A model generated the notes under the pieces. The model searched no databases and was not told where the DNA came from. It worked only from the letters and a program-made list of their open reading frames with translations. Positions 19,577-27,969 of a stretch of DNA of 64,000 bases are shown piece after piece. Origin of the DNA: Micrococcaceae bacterium Sec5.7. GTDB lineage: Bacteria > Actinomycetota > Actinomycetes > Actinomycetales > Micrococcaceae. Made by a program: the position numbers and the translations under genes. Location of the stretch: NCBI GenBank assembly GCA_039636785.1, contig CP144169.1:2790001-2854000 (forward strand), written 5' to 3'. The first letter of the stretch is position 1. Every line of letters begins with the position of its first letter.

Positions 19577-20602
19577 ATGAAAATTGGAATCCTCACCAGC
19601 GGCGGCGACTGTCCCGGACTGAACGCGGTGATCCGCGGCGCAGTCCTCAAGGGCATCGCCATTCACGGGCACCAATTCGTGGGTTTCCTGGATGGCTGGC
19701 GCGGAGTGGTTGAAGGCGACATCATCGACATTCCCCGCACCATGGTCCGCGGTATTGCCAAGCAGGGCGGCACCATTCTGGGCACGTCACGCACCAACCC
19801 GTTCGAGAACGGTGGCGGCCCCGAGGTCATCAAGGCGCACATGGACCGCCTGGGCATCGACGCCATTATCGCGATAGGCGGCGAAGGAACCCTTGCTGCG
19901 GCCAAGCGGCTCACGGATGCAGGCCTGAAGATCGTCGGAGTCCCCAAGACCGTGGACAACGACCTCGACGCCACGGACTACACCTTCGGGTTCGACACGG
20001 CGGTCCAGATTGCCACCGAGGCAATCGACCGGCTCCGCACCACCGGCGAATCGCACCACCGCTGCATGATCGCCGAGGTCATGGGCCGCCACGTGGGCTG
20101 GATCGCCCTCCACGCCGGCATGGCGGCGGGGGCCCACGCCATCCTCATTCCGGAGCAGAGCGTGAGCATCGAGCAGATCACCGAATGGGTCCAGGAAGCC
20201 CACGACCGCGGCCGCGCCCCTCTGGTGGTTGTTGCCGAAGGCTTTGTGCCGGGCCACATGGATTCCGCGCACTCTGAGCGCGGACTGGATACCTTCGGCC
20301 GTCCCCGCCTGGGCGGAATCGCCGACCAGCTGGCGACGGAGCTCGAAGCCCGTACCGGGATAGAAACGCGTGCCACCATTTTGGGCCACATCCAGCGCGG
20401 CGGCGTTCCCTCGGCCTTTGACCGCGTGCTGGCAACCCGACTGGGAATGGCGGCAATCGACTCCGTGGTCGAAGAGCGCTGGGGAACCATGGTCTCGCTC
20501 CATGGCACGGACATCGCGCACGTCGGATTCGAAGAGGCCCTTGGCAAACTCAAGACCGTGCCGCAGCACCGCTACGACGAAGCCGCGGTTCTCTTCGGCT
20601 AG
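19577..20602 (+). CDS. pfkA: 6-phosphofructokinase
   Basis: 341 residues, phosphorylating fructose 6-phosphate in glycolysis. The nucleotide loop LTSGGDCPGLNAVIRG is at the N-terminus and the catalytic block PKTVDNDLDATDYTFG is at about 123-138. The discriminating motif reads GGEGT (about 102-106): the Gly after Glu is typical of ATP users, whereas pyrophosphate-dependent enzymes carry Asp there. The Lys in PKTVDND is shared with the mixed group III family found in actinobacteria. I favour ATP dependence. No strong ribosome site is seen before the ATG. It stands alone. Confidence 0.94.
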   Translation: MKIGILTSGGDCPGLNAVIRGAVLKGIAIHGHQFVGFLDGWRGVVEGDIIDIPRTMVRGIAKQGGTILGTSRTNPFENGGGPEVIKAHMDRLGIDAIIAIGGEGTLAAAKRLTDAGLKIVGVPKTVDNDLDATDYTFGFDTAVQIATEAIDRLRTTGESHHRCMIAEVMGRHVGWIALHAGMAAGAHAILIPEQSVSIEQITEWVQEAHDRGRAPLVVVAEGFVPGHMDSAHSERGLDTFGRPRLGGIADQLATELEARTGIETRATILGHIQRGGVPSAFDRVLATRLGMAAIDSVVEERWGTMVSLHGTDIAHVGFEEALGKLKTVPQHRYDEAAVLFG

Positions 20603-20685
20603 GCGCTGTTTTCCCGGCCCTCTTACACAGCCGATTGGACGCCCTTGCGCAGGCTGTCGTCCCTGTTGGCGGCGTGTCCGGTCGG

Positions 20686-20691
20686 TAGGCT
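20686..20691 (+). promoter_or_regulatory. Leaderless -10 of the GNAT gene at 20698
   Basis: TAGGCT followed by exactly six bases and then ATG. No ribosome site is present, so transcription probably starts at the A of the start codon. Confidence 0.55.
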
Positions 20692-20697
20692 GGTGGC

Positions 20698-21462
20698 ATG
20701 ACACTCGAGCCTGGTTCCGTCGCCATCATCCAGCTCGCATGGGCCAGGCACCTGGGGCTCGACGACGGCGCGTTCGCCGCCGCCTGGTCCGCCAGCTCAG
20801 AAGCGGGTACGGGCGCCGGTTCTGACGGCGTGGCCGGGACAGCCAACCGCATCACCCGCGCAGACGAATCCGCCCGCACGGTGCAGTTCGTCCGGCTCTT
20901 CGGCAGCTCCGCACTGGTGGGACCGCAATGGGCGCTGGACGCCGCCGTCGGAATTTCGGATGAGGAGCTGGCCCAGCACGTCACGCTGCTGACGCTCACC
21001 CGCTCCCATGGCGGGCATGGTCTCGGCGCCGCCGCACTGTTCTTCGCCGATGACCTGCCGCTGCGCCAGCCTTCCGGGGAGCTGTCCGTCTCGCACGGAA
21101 ACCCGGAAGCAATCGAGCTCGAGGGGCTGTGCCCGCCGGACGATGTCAACGAAGTTGGCTTGTCAGACCTCGAAAACCGCTACACCATCATCCATGATGA
21201 GGATGGCCGGCGGGTCCCTGTGGCCTGCGGCGCCTACACAGAGTGGGAAGGGATCCTGGCGCACCTGGGTGTTCTGGTGGATCCTGAGTGGCGGCGCCGC
21301 GGAGTAGGGTCTCTGGCAGCATCGATCGCCGCACATGAGGCCCTGGCCGCAGGGCTGACCCTGCAATGGCGCACCGACGTCAGCAACAAAGGCGCGCTGG
21401 CCACCGCACGCAGCCTGGGTTTTGTGACCGGCGGCATCCAGACCAGCGTGTTGCTGGGCTGA
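20698..21462 (+). CDS. GNAT-family N-acetyltransferase
   Basis: 254 residues. The GNAT fold is in the C-terminal half (about 150-254), with LVDPEWRRRGVGSLAASIAA as the acetyl-CoA loop and a terminal WRTDVSNKGALATARSLGF strand-helix. The N-terminal half (1-140) is less conserved and has no motif I recognise. The start at 20698 is supported by the leaderless promoter pattern. The gene stands alone between pfkA and the convergent MFS gene. Substrate unknown. Confidence 0.83.
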   Translation: MTLEPGSVAIIQLAWARHLGLDDGAFAAAWSASSEAGTGAGSDGVAGTANRITRADESARTVQFVRLFGSSALVGPQWALDAAVGISDEELAQHVTLLTLTRSHGGHGLGAAALFFADDLPLRQPSGELSVSHGNPEAIELEGLCPPDDVNEVGLSDLENRYTIIHDEDGRRVPVACGAYTEWEGILAHLGVLVDPEWRRRGVGSLAASIAAHEALAAGLTLQWRTDVSNKGALATARSLGFVTGGIQTSVLLG

Positions 21463-21513
21463 TCCGGTGCCGGCGGCCGGAGACCAAACAACCGGAAGCC
21501 GCAGTGACGCCGG

Positions 21514-23034
21514 TCAGTGCTGCTTTGCTTCAGCGCCCCGCTCGGATGGCTCGGATTGGACGCCGGGTTCGCCCCAGCCCTGAACAGGCTTCGGCTTTGC
21601 GAAGAACAGCGCCACCGCTGCGCCGAGCACAACAACAGCCGCCGGCAGCATGATTGACTGGCCCATCGCCGTCGAGAATCCCTCGTGGAGGGCCTCCGGC
21701 AATGTGCCGGAGAACGCCATGGGGCTGGCCCCACCGCTGGCACCCGGAGCCTTGGAAAGTTCCTCGGCCAGGCGTGCCTGCATCAGCACGGCGATCGCCG
21801 CACTTCCCAGGACGGCACCGATCTGCCGGGTTGTGTTGTAGACGCCGGAGCCGGCACCTGCCTGCCGGGGCGGGAGGTTGCGTGTGGCCGTTGAGCTCAG
21901 CGGCGCCCAGATGCCGGCGTTCGCGAAGCCCAGCACAGCGCTCGGCAGAAGGAACAGGAGGATGGGCGTGTCCGGGTGCATCAGGGCCGAGTTCCAGAAC
22001 AGCGCCACGGCCATCAGGACAAGGCCGCCGGCGGTGATGTATTTCGGATTGACGCGGTCGATGATCCTGCCCACCACCGGCGCCAGCCCGCCCGAGATAA
22101 GGGCCATCGGGACCATCATGAGGGCCGACTGGGTGGGGGTCATGCCCCGGACCAGCTGGTAGTAGAAAATCAGTGGCAGTCCGAATGACGTCACGGTGAA
22201 GCCCACAGTGGTGATGCCGATGTTGGCGAGCGAAAAGTTACGGTCCCGGAAAAGACCCAGCGGCAGGAGCGGTTCGCCCTTGTTGAAGCGTTGCCAGACG
22301 ACGAAAGCCGCCAGCACAACGATTCCGGCGATGATCAGCCCCCACACCGAGACGGGGCCGGCGATGGTGCCCCACCGGTACGTTTCGCCCTCCTGGATGC
22401 CGAACACCAGCAGGAAAAGCCCGACGGCGCTGAGCACCACCCCGGGGATGTCGAACTTGTGCGGGTGCTTCGTGAGGGACGGCACCAGCCGCCACGCGAG
22501 GACAAAGCCCGCAATGCCGATGGGAATGTTGATGAAGAAGATCCATTCCCAGCCCAGGCTGTCCACCAGCACGCCACCCAGAATCGGGCCCACCAGGGTG
22601 GCAACGCCGGCTGTGGCACCCCACAGGCCCATGGCGGCGCCCCGCCGGTCGGGCGGAAAGATCCGGGTGATGACGGCCATGGTCTGCGGTGTCATCATGG
22701 CGGCACCGAGGCCCTGGAAAACGCGCGCCGTGATGAGTGTCTGGACATCCCCGGACAGCCCGCACCACAGCGAGGCAAGCGTGAAGACCACCAGGCCTGA
22801 GAGGTACAGGTTTTTGGGGCCGAACCGGTCGCCGAGCCTGCCGGTGATAAGCAGCGGCACTGCGTAAGCCAGCAGATAGGCGCTGGTCACCCAGATCACC
22901 GCATTGATGTCCGCGTTCAGCCCCTTCATGATGCTTGGATTGGCCACGGATACGATGGTGGTGTCGATCAGGATCATAAAGAAGCCGATCACGAGGGACC
23001 AGAGTGCCGGCCATGGCCTGGCTACGTTTTCCAT
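21514..23034 (-). CDS. MFS drug exporter, DHA2 family (EmrB/QacA type)
   Basis: 506 residues from ATG 23034 with AAAGGA ribosome site. About 14 membrane segments are apparent. Motifs typical of 14-TM drug:H+ antiporters are seen: IDTTIVSVANPSI in TM1, GRLGDRFGPKNLY in loop 2-3, and WEWIFFINIPIG in TM5. It should export hydrophobic or cationic toxic compounds using the proton gradient. The frame is open upstream to 23301 but that overlaps the padR coding region on the same strand. It lies 67 nt after padR, so the regulator and exporter are probably one operon. Confidence 0.92.
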   Translation of the reverse strand: MENVARPWPALWSLVIGFFMILIDTTIVSVANPSIMKGLNADINAVIWVTSAYLLAYAVPLLITGRLGDRFGPKNLYLSGLVVFTLASLWCGLSGDVQTLITARVFQGLGAAMMTPQTMAVITRIFPPDRRGAAMGLWGATAGVATLVGPILGGVLVDSLGWEWIFFINIPIGIAGFVLAWRLVPSLTKHPHKFDIPGVVLSAVGLFLLVFGIQEGETYRWGTIAGPVSVWGLIIAGIVVLAAFVVWQRFNKGEPLLPLGLFRDRNFSLANIGITTVGFTVTSFGLPLIFYYQLVRGMTPTQSALMMVPMALISGGLAPVVGRIIDRVNPKYITAGGLVLMAVALFWNSALMHPDTPILLFLLPSAVLGFANAGIWAPLSSTATRNLPPRQAGAGSGVYNTTRQIGAVLGSAAIAVLMQARLAEELSKAPGASGGASPMAFSGTLPEALHEGFSTAMGQSIMLPAAVVVLGAAVALFFAKPKPVQGWGEPGVQSEPSERGAEAKQH

Positions 23035-23101
23035 GGTTTTCCTTTGAACGCTTGGATTCCGGGCTGCGGAGATGTTCTGCAGAGATGTTGTGCGGGGCGG
23101 G

Positions 23102-23677
23102 CTACCACGGCAGCTCCCCCGAACTGATCTGTTCCTGGAAGTTGCGGATCCAGCGGATCTCGGACCCCAGCATGGTCTGCTGGAACTGGAGATCGATCCA
23201 GTACTTCCGGTCAATCTTCTTGTCAGTGACAATTTCTTCGCCGCGGAGCAGCAGATCAAGCTGCTCCTGCAGCCCTGCGAGCCGCCGGTCCAGGAGTTCA
23301 ATCACGACGCCGGCCGGAAGGTGATGCGCTTCGGCGACGGCAAGGGGGAACGCAGGGTACTCATAGGCAGCTGTTGCGAGCATGTCCTGCAGCCGCTGGG
23401 TGAGTGCCTCCCGCCCGGCTTTGGAAATCCGGTACGTGGTGCGTTCCGGACGGTTGCCTGTGCGGTCCGTGCCCACGGATTCCACCAGGCCCTGCTCCTC
23501 GAGCCGGCCCACGGCGTGGTAGAGCGTTCCGGGCCGCACCTTGACCAGCCGGTCCTCATGCCTGGCAATGAGGAGCTGGTACATCTCGTAAGGATGCATC
23601 GGCTCTTCAACCAGCAGCGAGAGCGCGGCGACACCAAGCGGTGTCAAAGGCGCAGCTCGGGTTGTGGCAGTGGGCAT
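23102..23677 (-). CDS. PadR-family transcriptional regulator
   Basis: 191 residues. The N-terminal PadR winged helix (about 12-90) shows MHPYEMYQLL and VRPGTLYHAVGRLEEQGLVE. A C-terminal helical dimerisation region (about 110-191) follows. PadR regulators repress efflux genes and lose DNA affinity on ligand binding. AGGAGG precedes the ATG. The exporter gene downstream and the perfect palindrome in the upstream region both fit autoregulated control of drug efflux. Confidence 0.93.
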   Translation of the reverse strand: MPTATTRAAPLTPLGVAALSLLVEEPMHPYEMYQLLIARHEDRLVKVRPGTLYHAVGRLEEQGLVESVGTDRTGNRPERTTYRISKAGREALTQRLQDMLATAAYEYPAFPLAVAEAHHLPAGVVIELLDRRLAGLQEQLDLLLRGEEIVTDKKIDRKYWIDLQFQQTMLGSEIRWIRNFQEQISSGELPW

Positions 23678-23700
23678 CGCGGTGCATCCTCCTGGTCGAT

Positions 23701-23730
23701 TATTCCACTACAACTATTCCACGTGGAATA
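23701..23730 (-). promoter_or_regulatory. Probable PadR operator
   Basis: A perfect 16-bp palindrome TATTCCACGTGGAATA (23715-23730), plus a further half site TATTCCAC at 23701-23708, 14 bases away. It lies about 40 bases upstream of the padR start. Short palindromes upstream of padR are usual operators of this family. Binding here is inferred. Confidence 0.65.
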
Positions 23731-23769
23731 AAGGGGCGCAAGTGAGCGGCGTCGTTGCGGGGGAAAATC

Positions 23770-24177
23770 CTAGCCGAACAGCGCCTGGATCTCGGTGCGG
23801 GCAAACATTTCTGCCGTCGCACGGGCCGACGGATTGCCGGCATCGGGATCGGCGCCCGCATCCAGCAGCGCCCTGGCAACGTCCGTGTAGCCCTTGAAGA
23901 CCGCGCCGGCCAGCGGAGTCTGGCCGCGGTCGTTGGCCGCGTTGGCGGAGCCGCCGTGCTTCAGGATCAGCTGCACCGTCTCGGCATGGCCGTGATAGGC
24001 CGCGAGCATCAGCAGTGAATCACCGGCGGCGTTGGTCATGGTGCCCGGCGCCCCGGCATTGAGGTAGCTGCGGAGCAGCTCGGTGCCGCCGTCGCGGGCC
24101 GCCTGGAAAAGCGTCTCTGCGAGAGCAAGTGTTTCGTCGTCGGGCGCAGCGCCATCCGGCGCTGTATCTTCACTCAT
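23770..24177 (-). CDS. Ankyrin-repeat protein
   Basis: 135 residues made almost entirely of three to four ankyrin repeats: GTELLRSYLNAGAPGTMTNA, GDSLLMLAAYHGHAETVQLI, GQTPLAGAVFKGYTDVARAL, then a short cap. Ankyrin repeats bind other proteins. Its ATG overlaps the TGA of ygfZ by 4 bases, so it is translationally coupled to ygfZ. In related actinobacteria a short ankyrin protein is often linked to oxidative-stress genes; that role is not demonstrated here. No signal peptide. Confidence 0.88.
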   Translation of the reverse strand: MSEDTAPDGAAPDDETLALAETLFQAARDGGTELLRSYLNAGAPGTMTNAAGDSLLMLAAYHGHAETVQLILKHGGSANAANDRGQTPLAGAVFKGYTDVARALLDAGADPDAGNPSARATAEMFARTEIQALFG

Positions 24178-25259
24178 CAGCGGGTCCCCCTCAGGAATCC
24201 GGTCTGGCGGCCCACCACCTGGCCGGCGTCGGGCGCAACGATTATTTCCTGGGCGGCGGTGTAGGGCTCGTCACCGTCCATGATGGTCAGTATTTCATCC
24301 GGGGCAACGGACCGTTTGATGACGGCCAGTGCCACAGGACCCATCTCGTAGTGCTGCGCCACGGAAGTGACGACACCCACCTTGCGCTCCCCCAGCAGGA
24401 CCTCGCTTCCTGCCTCGGGCATGGTGTGCTGGGAGCCGTCGAGCTGCAGGAAGACGAGCCGGCGCGGCGGATGGCCCAGATTGTGCACGCGGGCCACGGT
24501 TTCCTGGCCTTTGTAGCAGCCCTTGGACAGATGGACGGCGGTCCGCAGGAGATCGAGTTCGTGCGGAATGGTTTTGTCGTCCGTCTCGGCGCCCAGCCGG
24601 GGGCGCCACGCGGCAATGCGCAGCGCCTCGGCGGCCCAGATGCCGGCCAGCGGCCGTTCTCCCAGCGTCGCTTCGAGGTCCGCAACAGGAACCAGGTACT
24701 CAAACCACGGGCGCTCCAGCCCCGGATGGGCATCCTCGTCCACCACGGTGTAGGCGTAACCGCCGGCGCCGATGTGAGGCCAGGGGTCCTCCCACACCTG
24801 CAGGGCAGACCATTCCTCCACCGCCCTGGTCAACCCGAGAACTGCCCAGTCTGCCGAGACGTCGGCAACCTCAACGCGCAGCGTGAACTTCATTTTGGTG
24901 AGCCACTCAGCCAGCGGCCCCGCCTCGGCGGCCTCGACAATCAGCCAGGTGGTCCCGCCGTCGTCCACTACCCGCGCGTCAAACTCGATGCGTCCCTGGA
25001 CGCTGAGCAGCAGGAGCTCGGTGGACTGACCGGCCAACAGACCCGTGACCTGCTGCGAAGACAGCGTGTTCAGCCAGCTCAGGCGGTCCGGTCCGGTGAC
25101 GGTGACAACACCGCGATGGGAGAGATCAACGACGGCGGTGCCGGCGGCCAGCGCACGCTGCTCACGCAGCGGCTCGCCGTAGTGGGACGCGACGCCGGAA
25201 TCCGCGCCGCCGGCCTCGACGGCGCCCGGGCGCGACAGCAGAGGGCTCTTGATAGTCAT
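24177..25259 (-). CDS. ygfZ: YgfZ/GcvT-like folate-binding protein
   Basis: 360 residues. It is related to the glycine-cleavage T-protein but is identified as YgfZ by the signature KGCYKGQE at residues 246-253, with the conserved Cys. YgfZ uses a folate cofactor to help maintain or repair Fe-S clusters, particularly in radical-SAM enzymes. The N-terminal SWLNTLSSQQVTGL segment also matches. Coupled to the ankyrin gene downstream. The gene is intact. Confidence 0.9.
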   Translation of the reverse strand: MTIKSPLLSRPGAVEAGGADSGVASHYGEPLREQRALAAGTAVVDLSHRGVVTVTGPDRLSWLNTLSSQQVTGLLAGQSTELLLLSVQGRIEFDARVVDDGGTTWLIVEAAEAGPLAEWLTKMKFTLRVEVADVSADWAVLGLTRAVEEWSALQVWEDPWPHIGAGGYAYTVVDEDAHPGLERPWFEYLVPVADLEATLGERPLAGIWAAEALRIAAWRPRLGAETDDKTIPHELDLLRTAVHLSKGCYKGQETVARVHNLGHPPRRLVFLQLDGSQHTMPEAGSEVLLGERKVGVVTSVAQHYEMGPVALAVIKRSVAPDEILTIMDGDEPYTAAQEIIVAPDAGQVVGRQTGFLRGTR

Positions 25260-25281
25260 ATGAAGGGAACGTCCTAAGGGG

Positions 25282-26004
25282 TCAGCGGTATTCCGGATTT
25301 TCGAAGTCGAACCGTGTTCCGGCCTTCCATTCCTCAGGAAGGTTGCCGTACGCGGGGATTCCGCCGGAGTCTTTGAGCATGCGCGCGAAATGAAGCAGGT
25401 TCCACGTCATGAATGTTGTGTTGCGGTTGGTGAAGTCGGTCTCCGGCCCGCCGGAACCGACGTCCAGGTAGCTCGGGCCGGGGCCAACTGCGCCGATCCA
25501 GCCGGCGTCGGCCTGTGGCGGAATGGTGAAGCCGACGTGCTGCAGGCTGTAGAGAACGTTCATGGCGCAATGCTTGATGCCGTCCTCGTTGCCTGTAATG
25601 AGGCAGCCGCCCACCTTCGGGTAGAACGCCCACTGCCCCTTGTCATTGAGCTGGCCGGAGTGGGCGTAGAGCCGCTCGATCAGTTTTTTGGTCTGGGATG
25701 AGTTGTCGCCGAGCCAGATGGGACCGGCGACCACCACAATGTCTGCTTCCTGGACTGCGGGGTACAGCTCGGGCCATTCATCGGTCTCCCAGCCGTGCTC
25801 CCGCATATCCGGGTAGACACCGCCGGCAATATCGTGGTCCACGGTTCTGATCACGCGAGTGGTGACACCCCGTTTTTCCATGATCAGCCGGCTGATATTG
25901 ATCAGGCCTTCGGTATTGCTGGTCTCCGGCGACTTCTTGAGGGTGCCGTTGAAAAAGACAGCCTTGAGATCGCTGTAGTCCTTGGCGGGCTGTGGATCGT
26001 TCAC
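25282..26004 (-). CDS. Flavodoxin-like NAD(P)H-dependent oxidoreductase
   Basis: 240 residues. Rossmann-like flavodoxin fold: FFNGTLKKSPETSNTEGL at the N-terminus matches the FMN phosphate loop, and VVVAGPIWLGDNSSQTKKLI the second FMN loop. Likely an FMN-dependent quinone or azo-type reductase. GTG 26004 is chosen because AGGGAG lies seven bases upstream; the frame is open to a TTG at 26034 without a ribosome site. It is 22 nt upstream of ygfZ on the same strand and may be cotranscribed with it. Confidence 0.82.
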   Translation of the reverse strand: MNDPQPAKDYSDLKAVFFNGTLKKSPETSNTEGLINISRLIMEKRGVTTRVIRTVDHDIAGGVYPDMREHGWETDEWPELYPAVQEADIVVVAGPIWLGDNSSQTKKLIERLYAHSGQLNDKGQWAFYPKVGGCLITGNEDGIKHCAMNVLYSLQHVGFTIPPQADAGWIGAVGPGPSYLDVGSGGPETDFTNRNTTFMTWNLLHFARMLKDSGGIPAYGNLPEEWKAGTRFDFENPEYR

Positions 26005-26052
26005 CGTGTTGCTCCCTGCATTCGCTATGGACAACGGAATATTCAGTGAGAC

Positions 26053-26667
26053 CTAGCTTACTTTCTTCAGGAACGCCGAGGCGTGGGCCTCAAGCCCGTT
26101 GCCAGGCCCAGCGGCACCGCCGGCAGCCACATCCCAGCGCCACAGCAGATTGCCGTCCACCAGCCCGAAGATCCGGGTGGCGGCGCTGTAGTCCTTGGCG
26201 TGGCTTCCGCGCATCACCATGTCGGTGCTGAGCTGGATCTGCGGGCCCTTGATCTGGCCGTAATACAGCTCGGAAATACCGCCGGGGTGGGCGATGGAGA
26301 CGGAGATGTCGAACCCGTCTTCGGCATTGCGGAGCGCCTCCACCTCATCAGCGCTCTTCAACGCCGGGACGATGTCCGCGGGGATCAGGCCGGGGCCGCC
26401 GTCGGCATCAAGCTGCTTGCGGTCAAGTGCCCAAAAACCGGTCTCGACGGTGAGCGGCCGCAGGCGCGTGCCGTCGTCGTCAGTCAGCCAGCTTTCCGCG
26501 CGGTACTGCAAGTACGCCAGACCGTTGTGCGTGAACGCAACGTGCTGGAAAAAGTGCCCTGAGTCCTCGTCGCCCGTGCCGAGCCGGCCACGGCCCTCCC
26601 ACTCACCAATGAGCCAGGACAGCGGGACGAGTTCGGGAGTCAGATCTGTGGGAATCTCAATCGGCAC
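26053..26667 (-). CDS. Nitrobindin-family heme-binding beta-barrel protein
   Basis: 204 residues. The N-terminal PLSWLIGEWEGRGRLG is the hallmark of the FABP-like/nitrobindin (DUF1794) barrel, and the C-terminal GLEAHASAFLKKV places a His where the family ligates heme iron. Homologues such as Mycobacterium Rv2717c bind heme and react with NO or peroxynitrite. The predicted start is GTG with GAGG nine bases upstream. It neighbours redox-linked genes (flavodoxin-like reductase, ygfZ). The heme-ligand assignment rests on position only. Confidence 0.85.
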   Translation of the reverse strand: MPIEIPTDLTPELVPLSWLIGEWEGRGRLGTGDEDSGHFFQHVAFTHNGLAYLQYRAESWLTDDDGTRLRPLTVETGFWALDRKQLDADGGPGLIPADIVPALKSADEVEALRNAEDGFDISVSIAHPGGISELYYGQIKGPQIQLSTDMVMRGSHAKDYSAATRIFGLVDGNLLWRWDVAAGGAAGPGNGLEAHASAFLKKVS

Positions 26668-26718
26668 AGCAATTACCTCAGGAAACGGCTAGCTAGGGAC
26701 TGGGGCGCCAAGGGCTGC

Positions 26719-26832
26719 TTACTTCTGACCCTTGAACAGGCGGTACACCACAAAGCCGGCGAACCAGGCCATGGACAGGCTGGCAATGCCGAGCAGGACG
26801 AGGAAGAAAATCTCAAATGCAAGTACGGACAT
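26719..26832 (-). CDS. 37-residue single-span membrane protein
   Basis: A 38-codon frame encodes a short protein with one hydrophobic helix (about residues 3-31) and a basic C-terminal end (YRLFKGQK). TAGGAT ends six bases before its ATG (26839-26844), a leaderless promoter pattern that supports real expression. It lies between nitrobindin and a polytopic membrane protein on the same strand. Function unknown. Confidence 0.65.
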   Translation of the reverse strand: MSVLAFEIFFLVLLGIASLSMAWFAGFVVYRLFKGQK

Positions 26833-26838
26833 GGTGCC

Positions 26839-26844
26839 ATCCTA
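26839..26844 (-). promoter_or_regulatory. Leaderless -10 of the 37-residue gene
   Basis: TAGGAT, six bases, ATG; no ribosome site. Confidence 0.5.
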
Positions 26845-26849
26845 ACGCT

Positions 26850-27629
26850 TTAGAAGATGAGTAGTTTGTCTATGAAGTACGCGAGTGAACCCACGGCCGA
26901 AACGGGTGCCAGACCCATGCTAACTGCGGCCGGGAAATTCAGTGGGCCGCCGCGGAGTGTCACCAGGCGGCGGAAGCAGACCAGCACCGCGCCCACCACC
27001 ACGCCGAACACGGCTGCCGGCATCACGGCAATGTCCGAGAAAACCAGCCCGGCGAGTGGGCCCGCCAGCCCGGCAAGAACTATTCCCAGCGGCGCCACGA
27101 TCCGGTCCGGCCAACGGATCAGGCCCGCCAGGAGGGCAACGGCGGCGCTGACACCGGCAACAACCAGCATCTCCCTGACACCATTGAAACGGGCACCGGC
27201 AATCCAGCCGGCACCAAGGCAGGACAGCAACACGCCTGCGCAGCAGCCCAGCGTGGACTCCAGCCGCTGCGCCTGGCCCGTGCCGCGGACCAGCTGGACC
27301 ACAAACACCGCCATGACGCCTATGGCGATAAAAGCCGGAGTCCAGTTCAGGAATCCGGGTGCCGGAACATAGCTGGCGGCCAGAGCGGAGCCTGCGCCCG
27401 GGAGCCCGATTACCGCAGCGAGGGTTTTCTTTGCGGGAATCGCCAGGTAGTGCGGCCAGCCGATCCCGACTGCCAGCGCCACGAACACGGCGACGGCTAG
27501 CAACACGTCAGGAGAACGGTAAACACTGGCAGTGATGGCAGCCAGGCCGGCCAGGCCGATCACCCCTATGCTCCACGACTTCATTGCACCCGGTGCCCGG
27601 AGGTCCGTATTCATTTCCGACCCGGCCAT
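26850..27629 (-). CDS. Polytopic membrane protein, function unknown
   Basis: 259 residues with about eight hydrophobic segments, no soluble domain and no motif I recognise. Short basic loops such as FRRLVTLRGGPLN fit an integral inner-membrane protein. The start may be ATG 27629 or the ATG five codons later (MNTDLRAPG); neither has a clear ribosome site. It diverges from glnR. Conserved actinobacterial permease-like proteins of this size exist, but I cannot assign a substrate. Confidence 0.72.
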   Translation of the reverse strand: MAGSEMNTDLRAPGAMKSWSIGVIGLAGLAAITASVYRSPDVLLAVAVFVALAVGIGWPHYLAIPAKKTLAAVIGLPGAGSALAASYVPAPGFLNWTPAFIAIGVMAVFVVQLVRGTGQAQRLESTLGCCAGVLLSCLGAGWIAGARFNGVREMLVVAGVSAAVALLAGLIRWPDRIVAPLGIVLAGLAGPLAGLVFSDIAVMPAAVFGVVVGAVLVCFRRLVTLRGGPLNFPAAVSMGLAPVSAVGSLAYFIDKLLIF

Positions 27630-27804
27630 AACCTGCTCAACTTCGACTCTGCACTCAACTTCGCTTCGTCCTCATCCTGGCGGTGCGCTTGATAGCGCCT
27701 GGGTGCGCTTGGTGGCAGGGCATCCGGCCCTGACGGTTCAATCCTGCCCTATGTGACCCGCATATGTCGCAAAACCGGCACGCAGCGCCCGTTGATCAGT
27801 GTCT

Positions 27805-27829
27805 GTTAAGGGCCTGTTAGGTATACTCA
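27805..27829 (+). promoter_or_regulatory. glnR promoter with 11-bp direct repeat
   Basis: CTGTTA occurs at 27805-27810 and 27816-27821, exactly 11 bases apart, and directly precedes a good -10 TATACT (27824-27829). OmpR/PhoB-type regulators bind 11-bp direct repeats, so this could be an autoregulatory or PhoP site. The rest of the 340-nt gap 27630-27969 shows no gene. Binding is inferred. Confidence 0.45.
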
Positions 27830-27969
27830 GAGCTCAGCTACGCTTCCAGCAACGGGTGCCAGGCCGGGTTGTATTCTCCATGGCCCTAACCGTTGCAGGC
27901 AGCCAGCACCGGCCGGTGAAAGCCCGGTTCAGACGCCCAACGATGCGCGGACGGCCCCTTGGAGGAACA

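Noticed and set aside
19787..20704. 305-residue minus-strand frame opposite pfkA
   Set aside because: Shadow of pfkA; no recognisable domain and no start signals.
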